Below, piece by piece: positions 9,418 to 17,994 of a stretch of 64,000 nucleotides of DNA (its first letter is position 1; the number at the start of each line of letters is the position of its first letter). A program made the position numbers and the translations under genes. The stretch is taken from positions 558,001 through 622,000 of the forward strand of contig NZ_WVHL01000001.1 of assembly GCF_009861525.1 (NCBI RefSeq). The letters are read 5' to 3'. The notes beneath the pieces were generated by a model. The model was not told the origin of the DNA, searched no databases, and saw nothing but the letters and a program-made list of their open reading frames with translations. The stretch comes from Pseudomonas sp. LD120. Lineage in GTDB: Bacteria > Pseudomonadota > Gammaproteobacteria > Pseudomonadales > Pseudomonadaceae.

Positions 9418-10317
9418 ATGAGCCTCCCGTCCGACTTGCCCCCCGAGTTTGCCCATGGCGGCGTGCGCCCAGCCGATCGCCTGGGGTTTACCCTGTTCCT
9501 GGCGGCGCTCCTGCACCTGGCCCTGATCCTCGGCCTGGGCTTCTCCGTGGCCGAGCCCAAGGCCATCAGCAAGACCCTGGAAATCACCCTGGCCACCTTT
9601 AAGAGCGAGACCACGCCGAAAAAGGCCGACTTCCTCGCCCAGGAAAACCAGCAAGGCAGCGGCACCCTGAACAAAAAGGCCATCCCGAAAACCACTGAAG
9701 TGGCGCCGTTCCAAGACAACTCAGTGAAAAAGGTCGTGCCCCCCCCGTCGGTCAAGCCCGAGGTCAAGGAAACCAAACCCAAGGCCGCCGTGGCCACCAT
9801 CGCGCCGAAGCCGAAAAAAACCGTGACCCAGCGCGAACAGGTCAAGAAGGATTCCACGCCCAAGACCGCTCCCCCAAGGTTCGACAGCGCACAACTGTCC
9901 AGCGAGATTTCCAGCCTCGAAGCCGAACTGGCCAACGAACGGCAACTGTACGCCAAGCGCCCACGCATCCACCGCTTGAGCGCGGCCTCCACCATGCGCG
10001 ACAAGGGCGCCTGGTATAAGGACGAGTGGCGCAAAAAGGTCGAGCGCATCGGCAACCTCAACTACCCCGAAGAGGCCCGGCGCAAGCAGATCTACGGCAA
10101 CTTGCGACTGATGGTCTCGATCAACCGCGACGGCTCCCTGTATGAAGTGCTGGTGTTGGAGTCTTCCGGCCAGCCGCTGCTGGATCAGGCGGCCCAGCGC
10201 ATCGTGCGCTTGGCGGCCCCATTCGCACCGTTTACCGGTGATTTGTCGGACATCGACCGCCTGGAAATCATCCGCACCTGGCGCTTCGCCCGGGGCGACA
10301 AACTGTCCAGCAATTAA
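9418..10317 (+). CDS. TonB-family energy transducer (TonB3-like)
   Basis: Inner-membrane protein that would couple proton-motive force to the outer membrane. The 299-residue protein has a cytoplasmic start, one TM helix at about 22-44 (LGFTLFLAALLHLALILGLGF) and a long Lys/Pro-rich periplasmic linker (KPEVKETKPK, APKPKKTV). The C-terminal TonB domain contains YPEEARRKQIYGNLRLMVSI and ends near residue 299. The gene between gshB and algH in P. aeruginosa is tonB3, which is reported to be needed for twitching motility; position and layout agree here. No ExbB/ExbD genes are adjacent. Several ATG/GTG codons lie just upstream of 9418; I chose the ATG that starts the conserved frame. Confidence 0.85.
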   Translation: MSLPSDLPPEFAHGGVRPADRLGFTLFLAALLHLALILGLGFSVAEPKAISKTLEITLATFKSETTPKKADFLAQENQQGSGTLNKKAIPKTTEVAPFQDNSVKKVVPPPSVKPEVKETKPKAAVATIAPKPKKTVTQREQVKKDSTPKTAPPRFDSAQLSSEISSLEAELANERQLYAKRPRIHRLSAASTMRDKGAWYKDEWRKKVERIGNLNYPEEARRKQIYGNLRLMVSINRDGSLYEVLVLESSGQPLLDQAAQRIVRLAAPFAPFTGDLSDIDRLEIIRTWRFARGDKLSSN

Positions 10318-10348
10318 CCCGCTCCCGCTGGCAAGAGCCCATCGCCCG

Positions 10349-10374
10349 CAGGAGCCGGCTGGCCGGCGAAGAGC
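10349..10374. repeat. Solo REP half-site
   Basis: GC-rich GGAGCCGGCTGGCCGGCGAA unit in the spacer between the TonB gene and algH. It resembles one arm of the paired REPs at 15959, 24298 and 44889. Confidence 0.6.
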
Positions 10375-10459
10375 CCCCTCACCCGACACACCCACCGGCA
10401 GGCCAACACCCACCGGCTGGCGCTTGTCAGCCGCCTCCGCCACCGCCACACTAGCGCTC

Positions 10460-11029
10460 ATGAAAAATGTCAGCCCAAGCTATCTCAAGCATCACTTCCT
10501 GATCGCCATGCCCCATATGGCCGACCCGAACTTTGCGCAGACCTTGACCTACATCGTCGAGCACAACGCCAGTGGCGCCATGGGTCTGGTGATCAACCGG
10601 CCCCAGGACCTGAACCTGGCGGATATCCTCGAACAACTGCGCCCCGACGAGGAGCCGCCCTTGCTGTGTCAGCATGTGCCGATCTTCAGCGGCGGCCCGG
10701 TACAAACCGATCGCGGCTTTGTCTTGCACCCCAGCGGCCCGGTCTATCAGGCCACGGTGGAGCTTGAGGGCTTGTCGCTCTCCACCTCCCAGGACGTGCT
10801 GTTTGCCATCGCCGACGGCATGGGCCCGGCCAAAAGCCTGATCGCCCTGGGCTACGCCGGCTGGGAAGCCGGGCAACTGGAAGCCGAATTGGCGGACAAC
10901 GCCTGGCTGACCTGCCCCTTCGACGCCGACATCCTGTTCAACACCAGCAGCGAATTGCGCCTGGAAGCCGCCGCCCGGCACCTGGGGGTCAACCTCAGCC
11001 TGCTCACCAGCCAGGCAGGCCACGCCTGA
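10460..11029 (+). CDS. algH: AlgH / YqgE-family protein (UPF0301)
   Basis: Cytoplasmic protein of the YqgE/AlgH family. In P. aeruginosa AlgH has been linked to regulation of alginate and other virulence traits, but its biochemical function is unknown. The start at 10460 (MKNVSPSYLKHHFLIAMPHM) gives 189 residues, the family's usual size. An open frame runs upstream but is poor-quality sequence. Family signatures: FLIAMPHMADPNFAQTLTYI, GAMGLVINRP, FSGGPVQTDRGFVLH and LGYAGWEAGQLEAELADNAW. The stop overlaps the ruvX ATG (TGATG), so the two are translationally coupled. Confidence 0.95.
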   Translation: MKNVSPSYLKHHFLIAMPHMADPNFAQTLTYIVEHNASGAMGLVINRPQDLNLADILEQLRPDEEPPLLCQHVPIFSGGPVQTDRGFVLHPSGPVYQATVELEGLSLSTSQDVLFAIADGMGPAKSLIALGYAGWEAGQLEAELADNAWLTCPFDADILFNTSSELRLEAAARHLGVNLSLLTSQAGHA

Positions 11030-11466
11030 TGGCCCTGCGACTGATCCTCGGCTTCGACTACGGCACCAAGCAGATCGGCGTCGCCGTGGGCCAGGCCATC
11101 ACCGGCCAGGCCCGGGAGCTGTGCACCCTCAAGGCCCAGAACGGCGTACCGGACTGGAATCAGGTGCAAGCGCTGATCGAGGAATGGAAACCTGACGCCG
11201 TGGTGGTGGGCCTGCCCCTGAACATGGACGGCAGCCCCAGCGACATGTGCGCGCGCGCCGAGAAGTTCGCGCGGCGCCTGAACGGCCGCTTCAATGTGCC
11301 CTTCTATACCCACGATGAACGCCTGACCACCTTCGAGGCCAAGGGCGAACGCCTGGCCCGGGGCGGGCAGAAAGGCAGTTACCGCGACAACCCAGTAGAC
11401 GCCATCGCCGCGGCCCTGCTGCTGCAGGGCTGGCTCGACGAAAACGCCACGCTGTTGAATACCTGA
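11029..11466 (+). CDS. ruvX: RuvX/YqgF Holliday-junction resolvase-like / pre-16S rRNA nuclease
   Basis: RNase H-fold nuclease of the YqgF family. E. coli YqgF takes part in 5' maturation of 16S rRNA. The protein has 145 residues. The first acidic motif is GFDYGTKQIGVAVG, the central motif VVVGLPLNMDGSPSDMC, and the C-terminal part has the TTFEAK and NPVDAIAAALLLQGWL signatures. The ATG overlaps the algH stop. Downstream is a 257-bp spacer with a MITE-like element before pyrR. Confidence 0.95.
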   Translation: MALRLILGFDYGTKQIGVAVGQAITGQARELCTLKAQNGVPDWNQVQALIEEWKPDAVVVGLPLNMDGSPSDMCARAEKFARRLNGRFNVPFYTHDERLTTFEAKGERLARGGQKGSYRDNPVDAIAAALLLQGWLDENATLLNT

Positions 11467-11530
11467 GATCCCGAATCCTGAAGATGCGCGGCCCCGGGCT
11501 GCGCGCCTCCTGGCCCAACACCAGCCGTAA

Positions 11531-11669
11531 GAACCTGTTAACGATTTAGCGAGCGATGCTCAGGCCAGGCGAAAATGGCTGAGAACGCGGAGTTTAGGCA
11601 GCTAAATGAGCATTTTTAAGCCATTTTTAACGCCGCATGAGCTAAGCGCAGCCGATCGTAAACAGGTTC
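11531..11669. mobile_element. MITE-like non-coding element, about 139 bp
   Basis: The ends form terminal inverted repeats: GAACCTGTTAACGATT at the left and GATCGTAAACAGGTTC at the right, matching at 14 of 16 positions. The element is flanked on both sides by TAA, consistent with a 3-bp target duplication. The interior is AT-richer than the surroundings (gctaaatgagcatttttaag) and has no open reading frame. It lies in the ruvX-pyrR spacer, so it may affect pyrR expression. I do not assign an IS family. Confidence 0.65.
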
Positions 11670-11723
11670 TAAGTCCACGCGCCTGCTGCCCGGCAGCAGG
11701 CGCGAGCCCACGAAGGAGCCACC

Positions 11724-12230
11724 ATGAGCCTGCCCAATCCCGCCGCCCTGATCAGCCAGATGGCCACTGATCTCAACGCCCACCTGGCCCAGCGCGCCAT
11801 CAGCGAGCCGCGCTTCATCGGTATCCGTACCGGTGGCGTGTGGGTGGCCCAGGCCCTGCTGGAAGCCCTGGGCAGCGACGCGCCCCTGGGCACTCTGGAC
11901 GTGTCCTTCTACCGCGACGACTTCAGCCAGAACGGCCTGCACCCACAAGTTCGCCCTTCGGAACTGCCGTTCGAGATCGAAGGCCAGCACCTGGTGCTGA
12001 TCGACGACGTGCTGATGAGCGGCCGGACCATCCGCGCCGCCCTCAACGAGCTGTTCGACTATGGCCGTCCGGCCAGCGTGACCCTGGTCTGCCTGCTGGA
12101 CCTAAATGCCGCCGAGCTGCCGATCCGCCCGAATGTGGTGGGCGCGACCCTGTCGCTGGCGGCCCACGAGCGGGTAAAATTGTCCGGTCCTGCGCCGCTT
12201 CAACTCGAGCTCCAAGACCTCGCCCTCTAA
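11724..12230 (+). CDS. pyrR: PyrR, pyrimidine operon regulator / uracil phosphoribosyltransferase
   Basis: PyrR-family protein that binds UMP/PRPP. In Gram-positive bacteria it is an RNA attenuator; in Pseudomonas it is encoded before pyrB and its regulatory role is less clear. The protein has 168 residues. The PRPP loop is [17 protein letters not shown] (about 91-107). The N-terminal [13 protein letters not shown] and the VSFYRDDF segment are family-typical. A strong AAGGAG site precedes the ATG at 11724. pyrB follows after 25 bp. Confidence 0.95.
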   Translation: MSLPNPAALISQMATDLNAHLAQRAISEPRFIGIRTGGVWVAQALLEALGSDAPLGTLDVSFYRDDFSQNGLHPQVRPSELPFEIEGQHLVLIDDVLMSGRTIRAALNELFDYGRPASVTLVCLLDLNAAELPIRPNVVGATLSLAAHERVKLSGPAPLQLELQDLAL

Positions 12231-12255
12231 CTCGCCCTTTTAAGAGTCCATTGCG

Positions 12256-13260
12256 ATGACGCCTCTAGACGCCAAGCGCCCGCTGCAGCTCAACGATCAG
12301 GGCCAGCTGCGCCATTTCCTGTCCCTCGACGGCCTGAACCGCGAGCTGCTGACAGAAATCCTCGACACCGCCGACTCCTTCCTCGAAGTCGGCGCCCGGG
12401 CAGTGAAGAAAGTCCCGCTGCTGCGCGGCAAGACCGTGTGCAACGTGTTCTTCGAAAACTCCACCCGCACCCGCACCACCTTCGAACTGGCGGCCCAGCG
12501 GCTGTCGGCGGACGTGATCACCCTGAATGTCTCGACCTCCTCGGCGAGCAAGGGTGAAACCCTGCTGGACACCCTGCGCAACCTGGAAGCCATGGCCGCC
12601 GACATGTTCGTGGTGCGCCACGGCGACTCCGGCGCCGCGCACTTCATCGCCGAACACGTGTGCCCGCAAGTGGCGATCATCAACGGCGGCGACGGCCGTC
12701 ACGCCCACCCGACCCAGGGCATGCTCGACATGCTGACCATCCGCCGGCACAAGGGCGGCTTCGAGAACCTCTCGGTGGCCATCGTCGGCGACATCCTGCA
12801 CTCGCGGGTAGCACGCTCGAACATGCTGGCGCTGAAAGCCCTCGGCTGCCCGGACATTCGCGTGATCGCACCGAAAACCCTGCTGCCCATCGGCATCGAG
12901 CAATACGGGGTCAAGGTCTACACCGACATGACCGAAGGCCTGAAGGACGTGGATGTGGTGATCATGCTGCGCCTGCAACGTGAGCGCATGCAGGGCGGTC
13001 TGCTGCCCAGCGAAGGCGAGTTCTACCGCCTGTTCGGCCTGACCACCGCACGCCTGGCCGGGGCCAAGCCCGACGCCATCGTCATGCACCCGGGCCCGAT
13101 CAACCGTGGCGTGGAGATCGAATCGGCGGTGGCCGACGGTCCGCACTCGGTGATCCTCAACCAGGTGACCTACGGCATTGCAGTGCGCATGGCCGTGCTG
13201 TCCATGGCCATGAGCGGGCAGACCGCCCAGCGACAATTCGAGCAGGAGAACGCCCAGTGA
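12256..13260 (+). CDS. pyrB: Aspartate carbamoyltransferase catalytic subunit
   Basis: Condenses carbamoyl phosphate and aspartate, the committed step of pyrimidine synthesis. The 334-residue protein has the N-terminal extension typical of Pseudomonas ATCase before [15 protein letters not shown]. The carbamoyl-phosphate site [15 protein letters not shown], the [12 protein letters not shown] segment and the C-terminal [11 protein letters not shown] are present. The stop overlaps the GTG start of pyrC' (GTGA). This fits the known Pseudomonas complex of PyrB with an inactive dihydroorotase-like partner. Confidence 0.98.
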   Translation: MTPLDAKRPLQLNDQGQLRHFLSLDGLNRELLTEILDTADSFLEVGARAVKKVPLLRGKTVCNVFFENSTRTRTTFELAAQRLSADVITLNVSTSSASKGETLLDTLRNLEAMAADMFVVRHGDSGAAHFIAEHVCPQVAIINGGDGRHAHPTQGMLDMLTIRRHKGGFENLSVAIVGDILHSRVARSNMLALKALGCPDIRVIAPKTLLPIGIEQYGVKVYTDMTEGLKDVDVVIMLRLQRERMQGGLLPSEGEFYRLFGLTTARLAGAKPDAIVMHPGPINRGVEIESAVADGPHSVILNQVTYGIAVRMAVLSMAMSGQTAQRQFEQENAQ

Positions 13261-14528
13261 AGCTCAGCATTCTCGGCGCCCGCGTCATCGATCCAAGCAG
13301 CGGCCTGGATCAAATCACTGATCTGCACCTGGAAGCCGGCAAGATGGTCGCCATCGGCGCCGCTCCGGGCGGTTTCAATGCCGTCACCCTCATCGACGCC
13401 AAAGGCCTGGTGGCCGCGCCCGGCCTGGTGGACCTGAGCGTGGCCCTGCGCGAGCCGGGCTACAGCCGCAAGGGCAGCATCGCCAGCGAAACCCGCGCCG
13501 CCGCGGCCGGTGGCGTCACCAGCCTGTGCTGCCCACCACGGACCAAGCCAGTACTGGATACCTCAGCGGTGGCCGAGCTGATCCTCGACCGTGCCCGGGA
13601 AGCCGGCCACAGCAAGGTGTTCCCCATCGGCGCCTTGAGCAAGGGCCTGGAGGGCGAGCAGTTGGCGGAGCTGATCGCGTTGCGTGACGCCGGCTGCGTG
13701 GCCTTCGGCAACGGCCTGGACGGTTTCCGCAGCACCCGCACCCTGTGCCGCGCCCTGGAATACGCCGCCACCTTCGACCTGACGGTGATCTTCCACTCCC
13801 AGGATCGCGACCTGGCCGAAGGCGGCCTGGCCCATGAAGGCGCTACCGCCAGTTTCCTCGGTTTGCCGGGGATTCCCGAAAGCGCGGAAACCGTGGCCCT
13901 GGCCCGGGACCTGCTGCTGGTGGAACAAAGCGGCGTGCGCGCCCACTTCAGCCAGCTGACCAGCGCCCGGGGCGTTGAGCTGATTGCCCAGGCCCAGGCC
14001 CGCGGCCTGCCGGTCACCGCCGACGTGGCGCTGTATCAGTTGATCCTCACCGACGAGGCGCTGATCGACTTCTCCAGCCTGTATCACGTGCAGCCACCAC
14101 TGCGTTCGCGGGCCGACCGTGACGCCCTGCGCCAGGCGGTGAAGTCCGGGGTGGTGCAAGCCATCTCCAGCCATCACCAGCCCCATGAACGTGACGCCAA
14201 GCTGGCACCGTTCGGCGCCACCGAGCCCGGCATCAGCAGCGTCGAGCTGTTACTGCCACTGGCCCTGACTCTGGTTCAGGATGGCCTGCTGGACCTGCCG
14301 ACCCTGCTGGCGCGCCTCAGCGCCGGCCCGGCCGAGGCTTTGCGCCTGCCGGCGGGCAAGCTGGTGGAAGGGGGCGCGGCAGACCTGGTGCTGTTCGACC
14401 CGGCCAGTTCCACCGTGGCCGGCGAGCGCTGGCTGTCCAAGGGTGAGAACTGCCCGTTCCTCGGCCATAGCCTGCCGGGCGCGGTGCGCTACACCCTGGT
14501 GGATGGGCATATCAGCTATCAGGGCTGA
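13257..14528 (+). CDS. pyrC': PyrC', inactive dihydroorotase-like subunit of ATCase
   Basis: Structural partner of PyrB in the Pseudomonas ATCase holoenzyme. The 423-residue protein keeps the amidohydrolase fold outline ([20 protein letters not shown]). The catalytic metal motif D-x-H-x-H of true dihydroorotases reads DLSVAL here, so both histidines are missing. Conserved non-metal positions such as [13 protein letters not shown] remain. GTG start at 13257, overlapping the pyrB stop by 4 bp. A separate active dihydroorotase must be encoded elsewhere. Confidence 0.95.
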   Translation: MKLSILGARVIDPSSGLDQITDLHLEAGKMVAIGAAPGGFNAVTLIDAKGLVAAPGLVDLSVALREPGYSRKGSIASETRAAAAGGVTSLCCPPRTKPVLDTSAVAELILDRAREAGHSKVFPIGALSKGLEGEQLAELIALRDAGCVAFGNGLDGFRSTRTLCRALEYAATFDLTVIFHSQDRDLAEGGLAHEGATASFLGLPGIPESAETVALARDLLLVEQSGVRAHFSQLTSARGVELIAQAQARGLPVTADVALYQLILTDEALIDFSSLYHVQPPLRSRADRDALRQAVKSGVVQAISSHHQPHERDAKLAPFGATEPGISSVELLLPLALTLVQDGLLDLPTLLARLSAGPAEALRLPAGKLVEGGAADLVLFDPASSTVAGERWLSKGENCPFLGHSLPGAVRYTLVDGHISYQG

Positions 14529-14545
14529 TAGCCTGGCTGGCGCCC

Positions 14546-14622
14546 TGTTGCCGCTGCCGCAGTCTGCGAACGGCTCCGAAGGAGCCGCCGCTCCTGATGG
14601 CGGCCTGCGGCAACAGCTACAT
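14546..14622. repeat. GTAGCCGCTGCC-family hairpin repeat (member 1)
   Basis: Imperfect palindrome with outer arms TGTTGCCGCTGCCGCAGTCTGCG and GCGGCCTGCGGCAACAGCTAC around an inner GGCTCCGAAGGAGCC hairpin. It lies between convergent genes (pyrC' and the TM2 gene). Related to the copies at 42119 and 61639. Confidence 0.6.
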
Positions 14623-14655
14623 GCAACGCCATCACCGCCTGCGCCGATGACTGAA

Positions 14656-15075
14656 TCAGCGGCGCTTGGCGTTTTCCAGCGATACCTGATCGTTCAGGGT
14701 CCAGAAGTCGTACAGCACTCCGAGAAAGAACAGACCGCCGGTGAACAGGTAGAGCACACCGCTCAACCATTTCCCTTGATACATGCGGTGTACGCCAAAT
14801 ACCCCGAGAAAAGTCAGAAGGATCCAGGCGACGCTGTACTCCAGCGGTCCCGAGGTGAAACGCAAGTCTGCTTCCCGGTCCATGGACGGAATCAGGAACA
14901 AGTCGATCAACCAGCCAATCCCCAGCAAACCGAGGGTGAAGAACCAAAGGGTCCCGGTCACCGGCTTGCCGTAATAGAAGCGGTGGGCACCGGTAAAGCC
15001 GAAAATCCACAACAGGTAACCGATCACCTTGCTGTGGGTGTCATGGGCAAATGCATCCTGACGATAGGTGTTCAT
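14656..15075 (-). CDS. TM2 domain protein with two TM2 units
   Basis: Small membrane protein of 139 residues, function unknown. Two TM2-type hairpins are visible: YLLWIFGFTGAHRFYYGK with GIGWLIDLFLIP, and LTFLGVFGVHRMYQGKWLSG with FFLGVLYDFWTLNDQV. Each has the G-x-H-R-F/M-Y motif between helices. The C-terminus is short and basic (SLENAKRR). It is convergent with pyrC' and divergent from the NlpC/P60 gene. Confidence 0.85.
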   Translation of the reverse strand: MNTYRQDAFAHDTHSKVIGYLLWIFGFTGAHRFYYGKPVTGTLWFFTLGLLGIGWLIDLFLIPSMDREADLRFTSGPLEYSVAWILLTFLGVFGVHRMYQGKWLSGVLYLFTGGLFFLGVLYDFWTLNDQVSLENAKRR

Positions 15076-15326
15076 GAAGAGCCTCTTTGCAGGTGATAGA
15101 TAAATATTCTCAATTTTTTTGTGACTTTTTTACAGGCATTCGATGTGCAGCCGGTGTTACTCTCTGTCGCGCCAAAGCCTTGTACTGCCTGACTTCTGAC
15201 GACGTTCTGCGTCAATTTGCCACCTCTTTGCCGAAATTGACCCCAAGGTTCAATCGACAAACGGACTCGGAAGCGACCTGAAAGCTGTTATAAAGTTGCG
15301 CGCTAACCAAATAAGAGCCTTGCCTA
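15076..15326. other. Divergent intergenic region, TM2 gene / NlpC-P60 gene
   Basis: AT-rich for this window (tttttttgtgacttttttac near 15113). A TATAAA-type -10 candidate lies at 15289-15294 upstream of the peptidase gene, without a good -35. No further structure was recognised. Confidence 0.4.
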
Positions 15327-15950
15327 ATGCGTCCATTTTTCAAGACATGGCTAACCATTTGCCTATTGATGCCACTGGCCGCCCACGCCACCAACCGTGA
15401 GCAACGACTTCCCAATGTGAATGGCTACACTCCGAAACACCATGTTTCGACAGCCTCCGCCACGCACAAGACTTCGATCAAACACTCTACCCGCCTGAGC
15501 AAGGCCGACAGCCAACGGGTGGAGAGCAACCCTGGCCGCCCGAGCACCAAGGTCCTTAGCCGTGCGGTCAATGTTCTCGGCACACCTTATCGCTGGGGCG
15601 GCAGCAGCCCAAGCAAAGGTTTCGACTGCAGCGGGCTGGTGCGTTATGCCTTCAATGACATCGCCTCCGTGGACCTGCCACGCACCTCCAACGCCATGGC
15701 CCGCGGCCACGGGCAGAAGGTCGATCGCAAGGACCTGAAACCGGGCGACCTGCTGTTCTTCAACATCAAGAGCCGCAAGGTCAACCACGTCGCCATCTAC
15801 CTGGGCGAGGGCCGCTTCATCCACGCCCCACGGCGCGGCAAGTCGGTGACCATCGACACGCTGAAAAAACCCTACTGGCAAAGCCACTACGTGGTTGCCA
15901 AGCGGGTCCTGCCCAAGGAACATGCCCCTCTGCGGGTCGTGCAGCGCTAA
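15327..15950 (+). CDS. Secreted NlpC/P60 (C40) cell-wall peptidase
   Basis: Probable periplasmic gamma-D-glutamyl-meso-DAP-type endopeptidase acting on peptidoglycan peptides. The 207-residue protein has a signal peptide (MRPFFKTWLTICLLMPLAAHA), a basic low-complexity linker (23-85) and a C-terminal NlpC/P60 domain. The catalytic Cys is in GFDCSGLVRYAF, the His in VNHVAIYLGEG, and the third polar residue in FIHAPRRGKSV. The substrate is inferred from the family only. The gene ends 74 bp before the end of pilT on the other strand, in the position where P. aeruginosa has pilU. Confidence 0.9.
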   Translation: MRPFFKTWLTICLLMPLAAHATNREQRLPNVNGYTPKHHVSTASATHKTSIKHSTRLSKADSQRVESNPGRPSTKVLSRAVNVLGTPYRWGGSSPSKGFDCSGLVRYAFNDIASVDLPRTSNAMARGHGQKVDRKDLKPGDLLFFNIKSRKVNHVAIYLGEGRFIHAPRRGKSVTIDTLKKPYWQSHYVVAKRVLPKEHAPLRVVQR

Positions 15951-15958
15951 CACCCCGA

Positions 15959-16008
15959 TTCGCCGGCAAGCCAGCTCCAGGTTGTGTAGGAGTCGGCTTG
16001 CCGGCGAA
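15959..16008. repeat. REP pair (BIME-like hairpin)
   Basis: Perfect inverted arms TTCGCCGGCAAGCC and GGCTTGCCGGCGAA around a 22-bp loop, between the convergent NlpC/P60 and pilT genes. Same family as 24298 and 44889. May block read-through between the two transcripts. Confidence 0.85.
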
Positions 16009-16024
16009 TGCATTGCCAGCCCCA

Positions 16025-17059
16025 TCAAAAGCTCTCCGGCATCCGCGCCTGCTCCCGAGCCTGCTCGCGACTGATCACCCCTTGCCCCAGCAACACCTTG
16101 AGACTCATGTCCAAGGTCCGCATGCCCTGCGCGCCACCGGTCTGGATCGCCGAATACATCTGCGCCACCTTGTCCTCGCGGATCAGGTTGCGGATCGCCA
16201 CAGTGCCCAACATGATCTCGTGGGCCGCCACTCGGCCACCCCCCTTTTTCTTCAACAACACTTGAGCGATCACCGCCTGCAGCGATTCGGCCAGCATTGA
16301 GCGCACCAAGGCTTTCTCCTCACCCGGAAACACGTCCACCAGCCGGTCAATGCTCTTGGCCGCCGACGACGTGTGCAGCGTGGCCAACACCAGATGCCCG
16401 GTTTCTGCGGCAGTCAGGGCCAGGCGAATGGTTTCCAGGTCTCGCAGTTCACCCAGCAGAATCACATCCGGGTCTTCCCGCAGGGCTGCGCGCAAGGCCG
16501 TGGCGAAGCTGTGGGTGTCGCGCGGCACTTCGCGCTGATGGACCAGGCAACGCTTGTGTGGATGAACAAATTCGATGGGGTCTTCGATGGTCAGAATGTG
16601 CTGCTGCCGGTGCTGGTTCAGGTGGTCGATCATCGCTGCCAGGGTGGTGGACTTACCGCTGCCGGTGGGCCCGGTCACCAGCACCAACCCCCGGGGGGCC
16701 TCGGTAATCTGCCGAAACACATCCCCCAACCCCAACTCTTCCAGACTTTGCACCCGCGAGGGGATCAAGCGCAGCACCGCACCAGCACCCCGGGCGTGCT
16801 GGAAGGCATTGACCCGGAACCTAGCCAGTTCCGGCAGCTCGTAAGCGAAGTCGAGGTCCTGATGGCTGGCGAAGGCTTGCCGCTGCGGCTCGCTCATCAG
16901 GCTGTGAATCAAGGCCAGCACCTGCGACGCGTCCAGGGCCGGGACCGCGAGCGGAAGAATATCACCGTCAATACGCAACATCGGCGCCAGCCCGGCAGAC
17001 AGATGCAGGTCGGAAGCGCCCCGAGAGACGCTCAAGACCAAGAGTTCGCGGATATCCAT
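16025..17059 (-). CDS. pilT: PilT, type IV pilus retraction ATPase
   Basis: Hexameric ATPase that depolymerises type IV pili for twitching. Start ATG at 17059 (MDIRELLVLSVSRGASDLHLSAG), 344 residues, the same length as P. aeruginosa PilT. Visible motifs: Walker A GPTGSGKSTT, Asp box around ILTIEDPIEFVH, Walker B ILLGELRDLETIRLAL, His box GHLVLATLHTSSA and the PilT signature AIRNLIREDK. It diverges clearly from the P. aeruginosa sequence in the N-terminal third, and no pilU follows it. It is divergent from yggS, as in P. aeruginosa. Confidence 0.95.
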   Translation of the reverse strand: MDIRELLVLSVSRGASDLHLSAGLAPMLRIDGDILPLAVPALDASQVLALIHSLMSEPQRQAFASHQDLDFAYELPELARFRVNAFQHARGAGAVLRLIPSRVQSLEELGLGDVFRQITEAPRGLVLVTGPTGSGKSTTLAAMIDHLNQHRQQHILTIEDPIEFVHPHKRCLVHQREVPRDTHSFATALRAALREDPDVILLGELRDLETIRLALTAAETGHLVLATLHTSSAAKSIDRLVDVFPGEEKALVRSMLAESLQAVIAQVLLKKKGGGRVAAHEIMLGTVAIRNLIREDKVAQMYSAIQTGGAQGMRTLDMSLKVLLGQGVISREQAREQARMPESF

Positions 17060-17261
17060 AGTGCCCCCCAATTCCAGTAGAATGCCGCGAGCTTCAGACC
17101 CGCCCGCCCTGGCAGATTCAATTGCCTGATGCCGGGCAATACCCGACGCGCCCCTAGAGCGATGCCCGGGCCGGTCGACGATTAGGGTCTGGTGGATTCA
17201 CGCGGCGGCTGACGGCCCAGGTCACAGGCTCACGGTCGCCGGTACTTTGAGACGAAATCGA
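17060..17261. other. Divergent intergenic region pilT / yggS
   Basis: About 200 bp between two divergent genes, so it carries both promoters. A purine-rich GGGGGG stretch sits just upstream of the pilT ATG. No clear sigma-70 pair was seen by eye. Confidence 0.4.
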
Positions 17262-17960
17262 ATGTCCACGATAGCAGACAACATTGCCCAAGTAGCCGAG
17301 CGCATACGCGGCGCCTGCCAGGCCGTACAGCGTGACGAACGCAGCGTCCGACTGCTCGCCGTGAGCAAGACCAAGCCCGCTACCGCCCTACGTGAAGCCC
17401 ATGCGGCCGGACTCTGTGATTTCGGCGAGAACTACCTGCAAGAAGCCCTGAGCAAACAGCAGGAACTGCTCGATCTGCCCTTGAGTTGGCACTTCATCGG
17501 CCCCATTCAGTCGAACAAGACTCGCGCTATTGCCGAGCACTTTGACTGGGTGCATTCCGTGGATCGCTTGAAAATCGCACAACGCCTGTCCGAGCAACGC
17601 CCCGCCGGGCTGGCGCCGCTGAACATCTGTATCCAGGTCAATGTCAGTGGCGAAGCCAGCAAGTCCGGTTGCTCCCCGACGGACTTGCCAGCCCTGGCCA
17701 GTGCCATCAGCGCCTTACCGCGCCTGCGCCTGCGCGGACTGATGGCGATTCCCGAACCCACTGAAGACCGGGCCGCTCAGAACGCCGCCTTTGCTGCGGT
17801 GCAAACCTTGAACAACCACCTGCGCGACAACCTCAAGCTCCCCCTGGACACCCTTTCCATGGGCATGAGCCACGACCTCGAAGCAGCCATCGCCCAGGGC
17901 GCCACCTGGGTGCGGATCGGGACCGCGCTGTTTGGTGCCCGCGACTACAGTCAGTCCTGA
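17262..17960 (+). CDS. yggS: YggS/PROSC-family PLP homeostasis protein
   Basis: Small PLP-binding protein that buffers cellular pyridoxal phosphate; it is not known to have enzyme activity. The start is ATG 17262 (MSTIADNIAQVAERI), giving 232 residues. The frame stays open five codons upstream. The PLP lysine is in LLAVSKTKP; other family motifs are FGENYLQEAL, WHFIGPIQSNKTR and the C-terminal LSMGMSHDLEAAI with VRIGTALFGAR. It heads the yggS-proC-yggT-DUF167 cluster, a classic conserved neighbourhood. Confidence 0.95.
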   Translation: MSTIADNIAQVAERIRGACQAVQRDERSVRLLAVSKTKPATALREAHAAGLCDFGENYLQEALSKQQELLDLPLSWHFIGPIQSNKTRAIAEHFDWVHSVDRLKIAQRLSEQRPAGLAPLNICIQVNVSGEASKSGCSPTDLPALASAISALPRLRLRGLMAIPEPTEDRAAQNAAFAAVQTLNNHLRDNLKLPLDTLSMGMSHDLEAAIAQGATWVRIGTALFGARDYSQS

Positions 17961-17994
17961 TGCGACTGACCCCGACCTCTCATAAGGACCTGTC

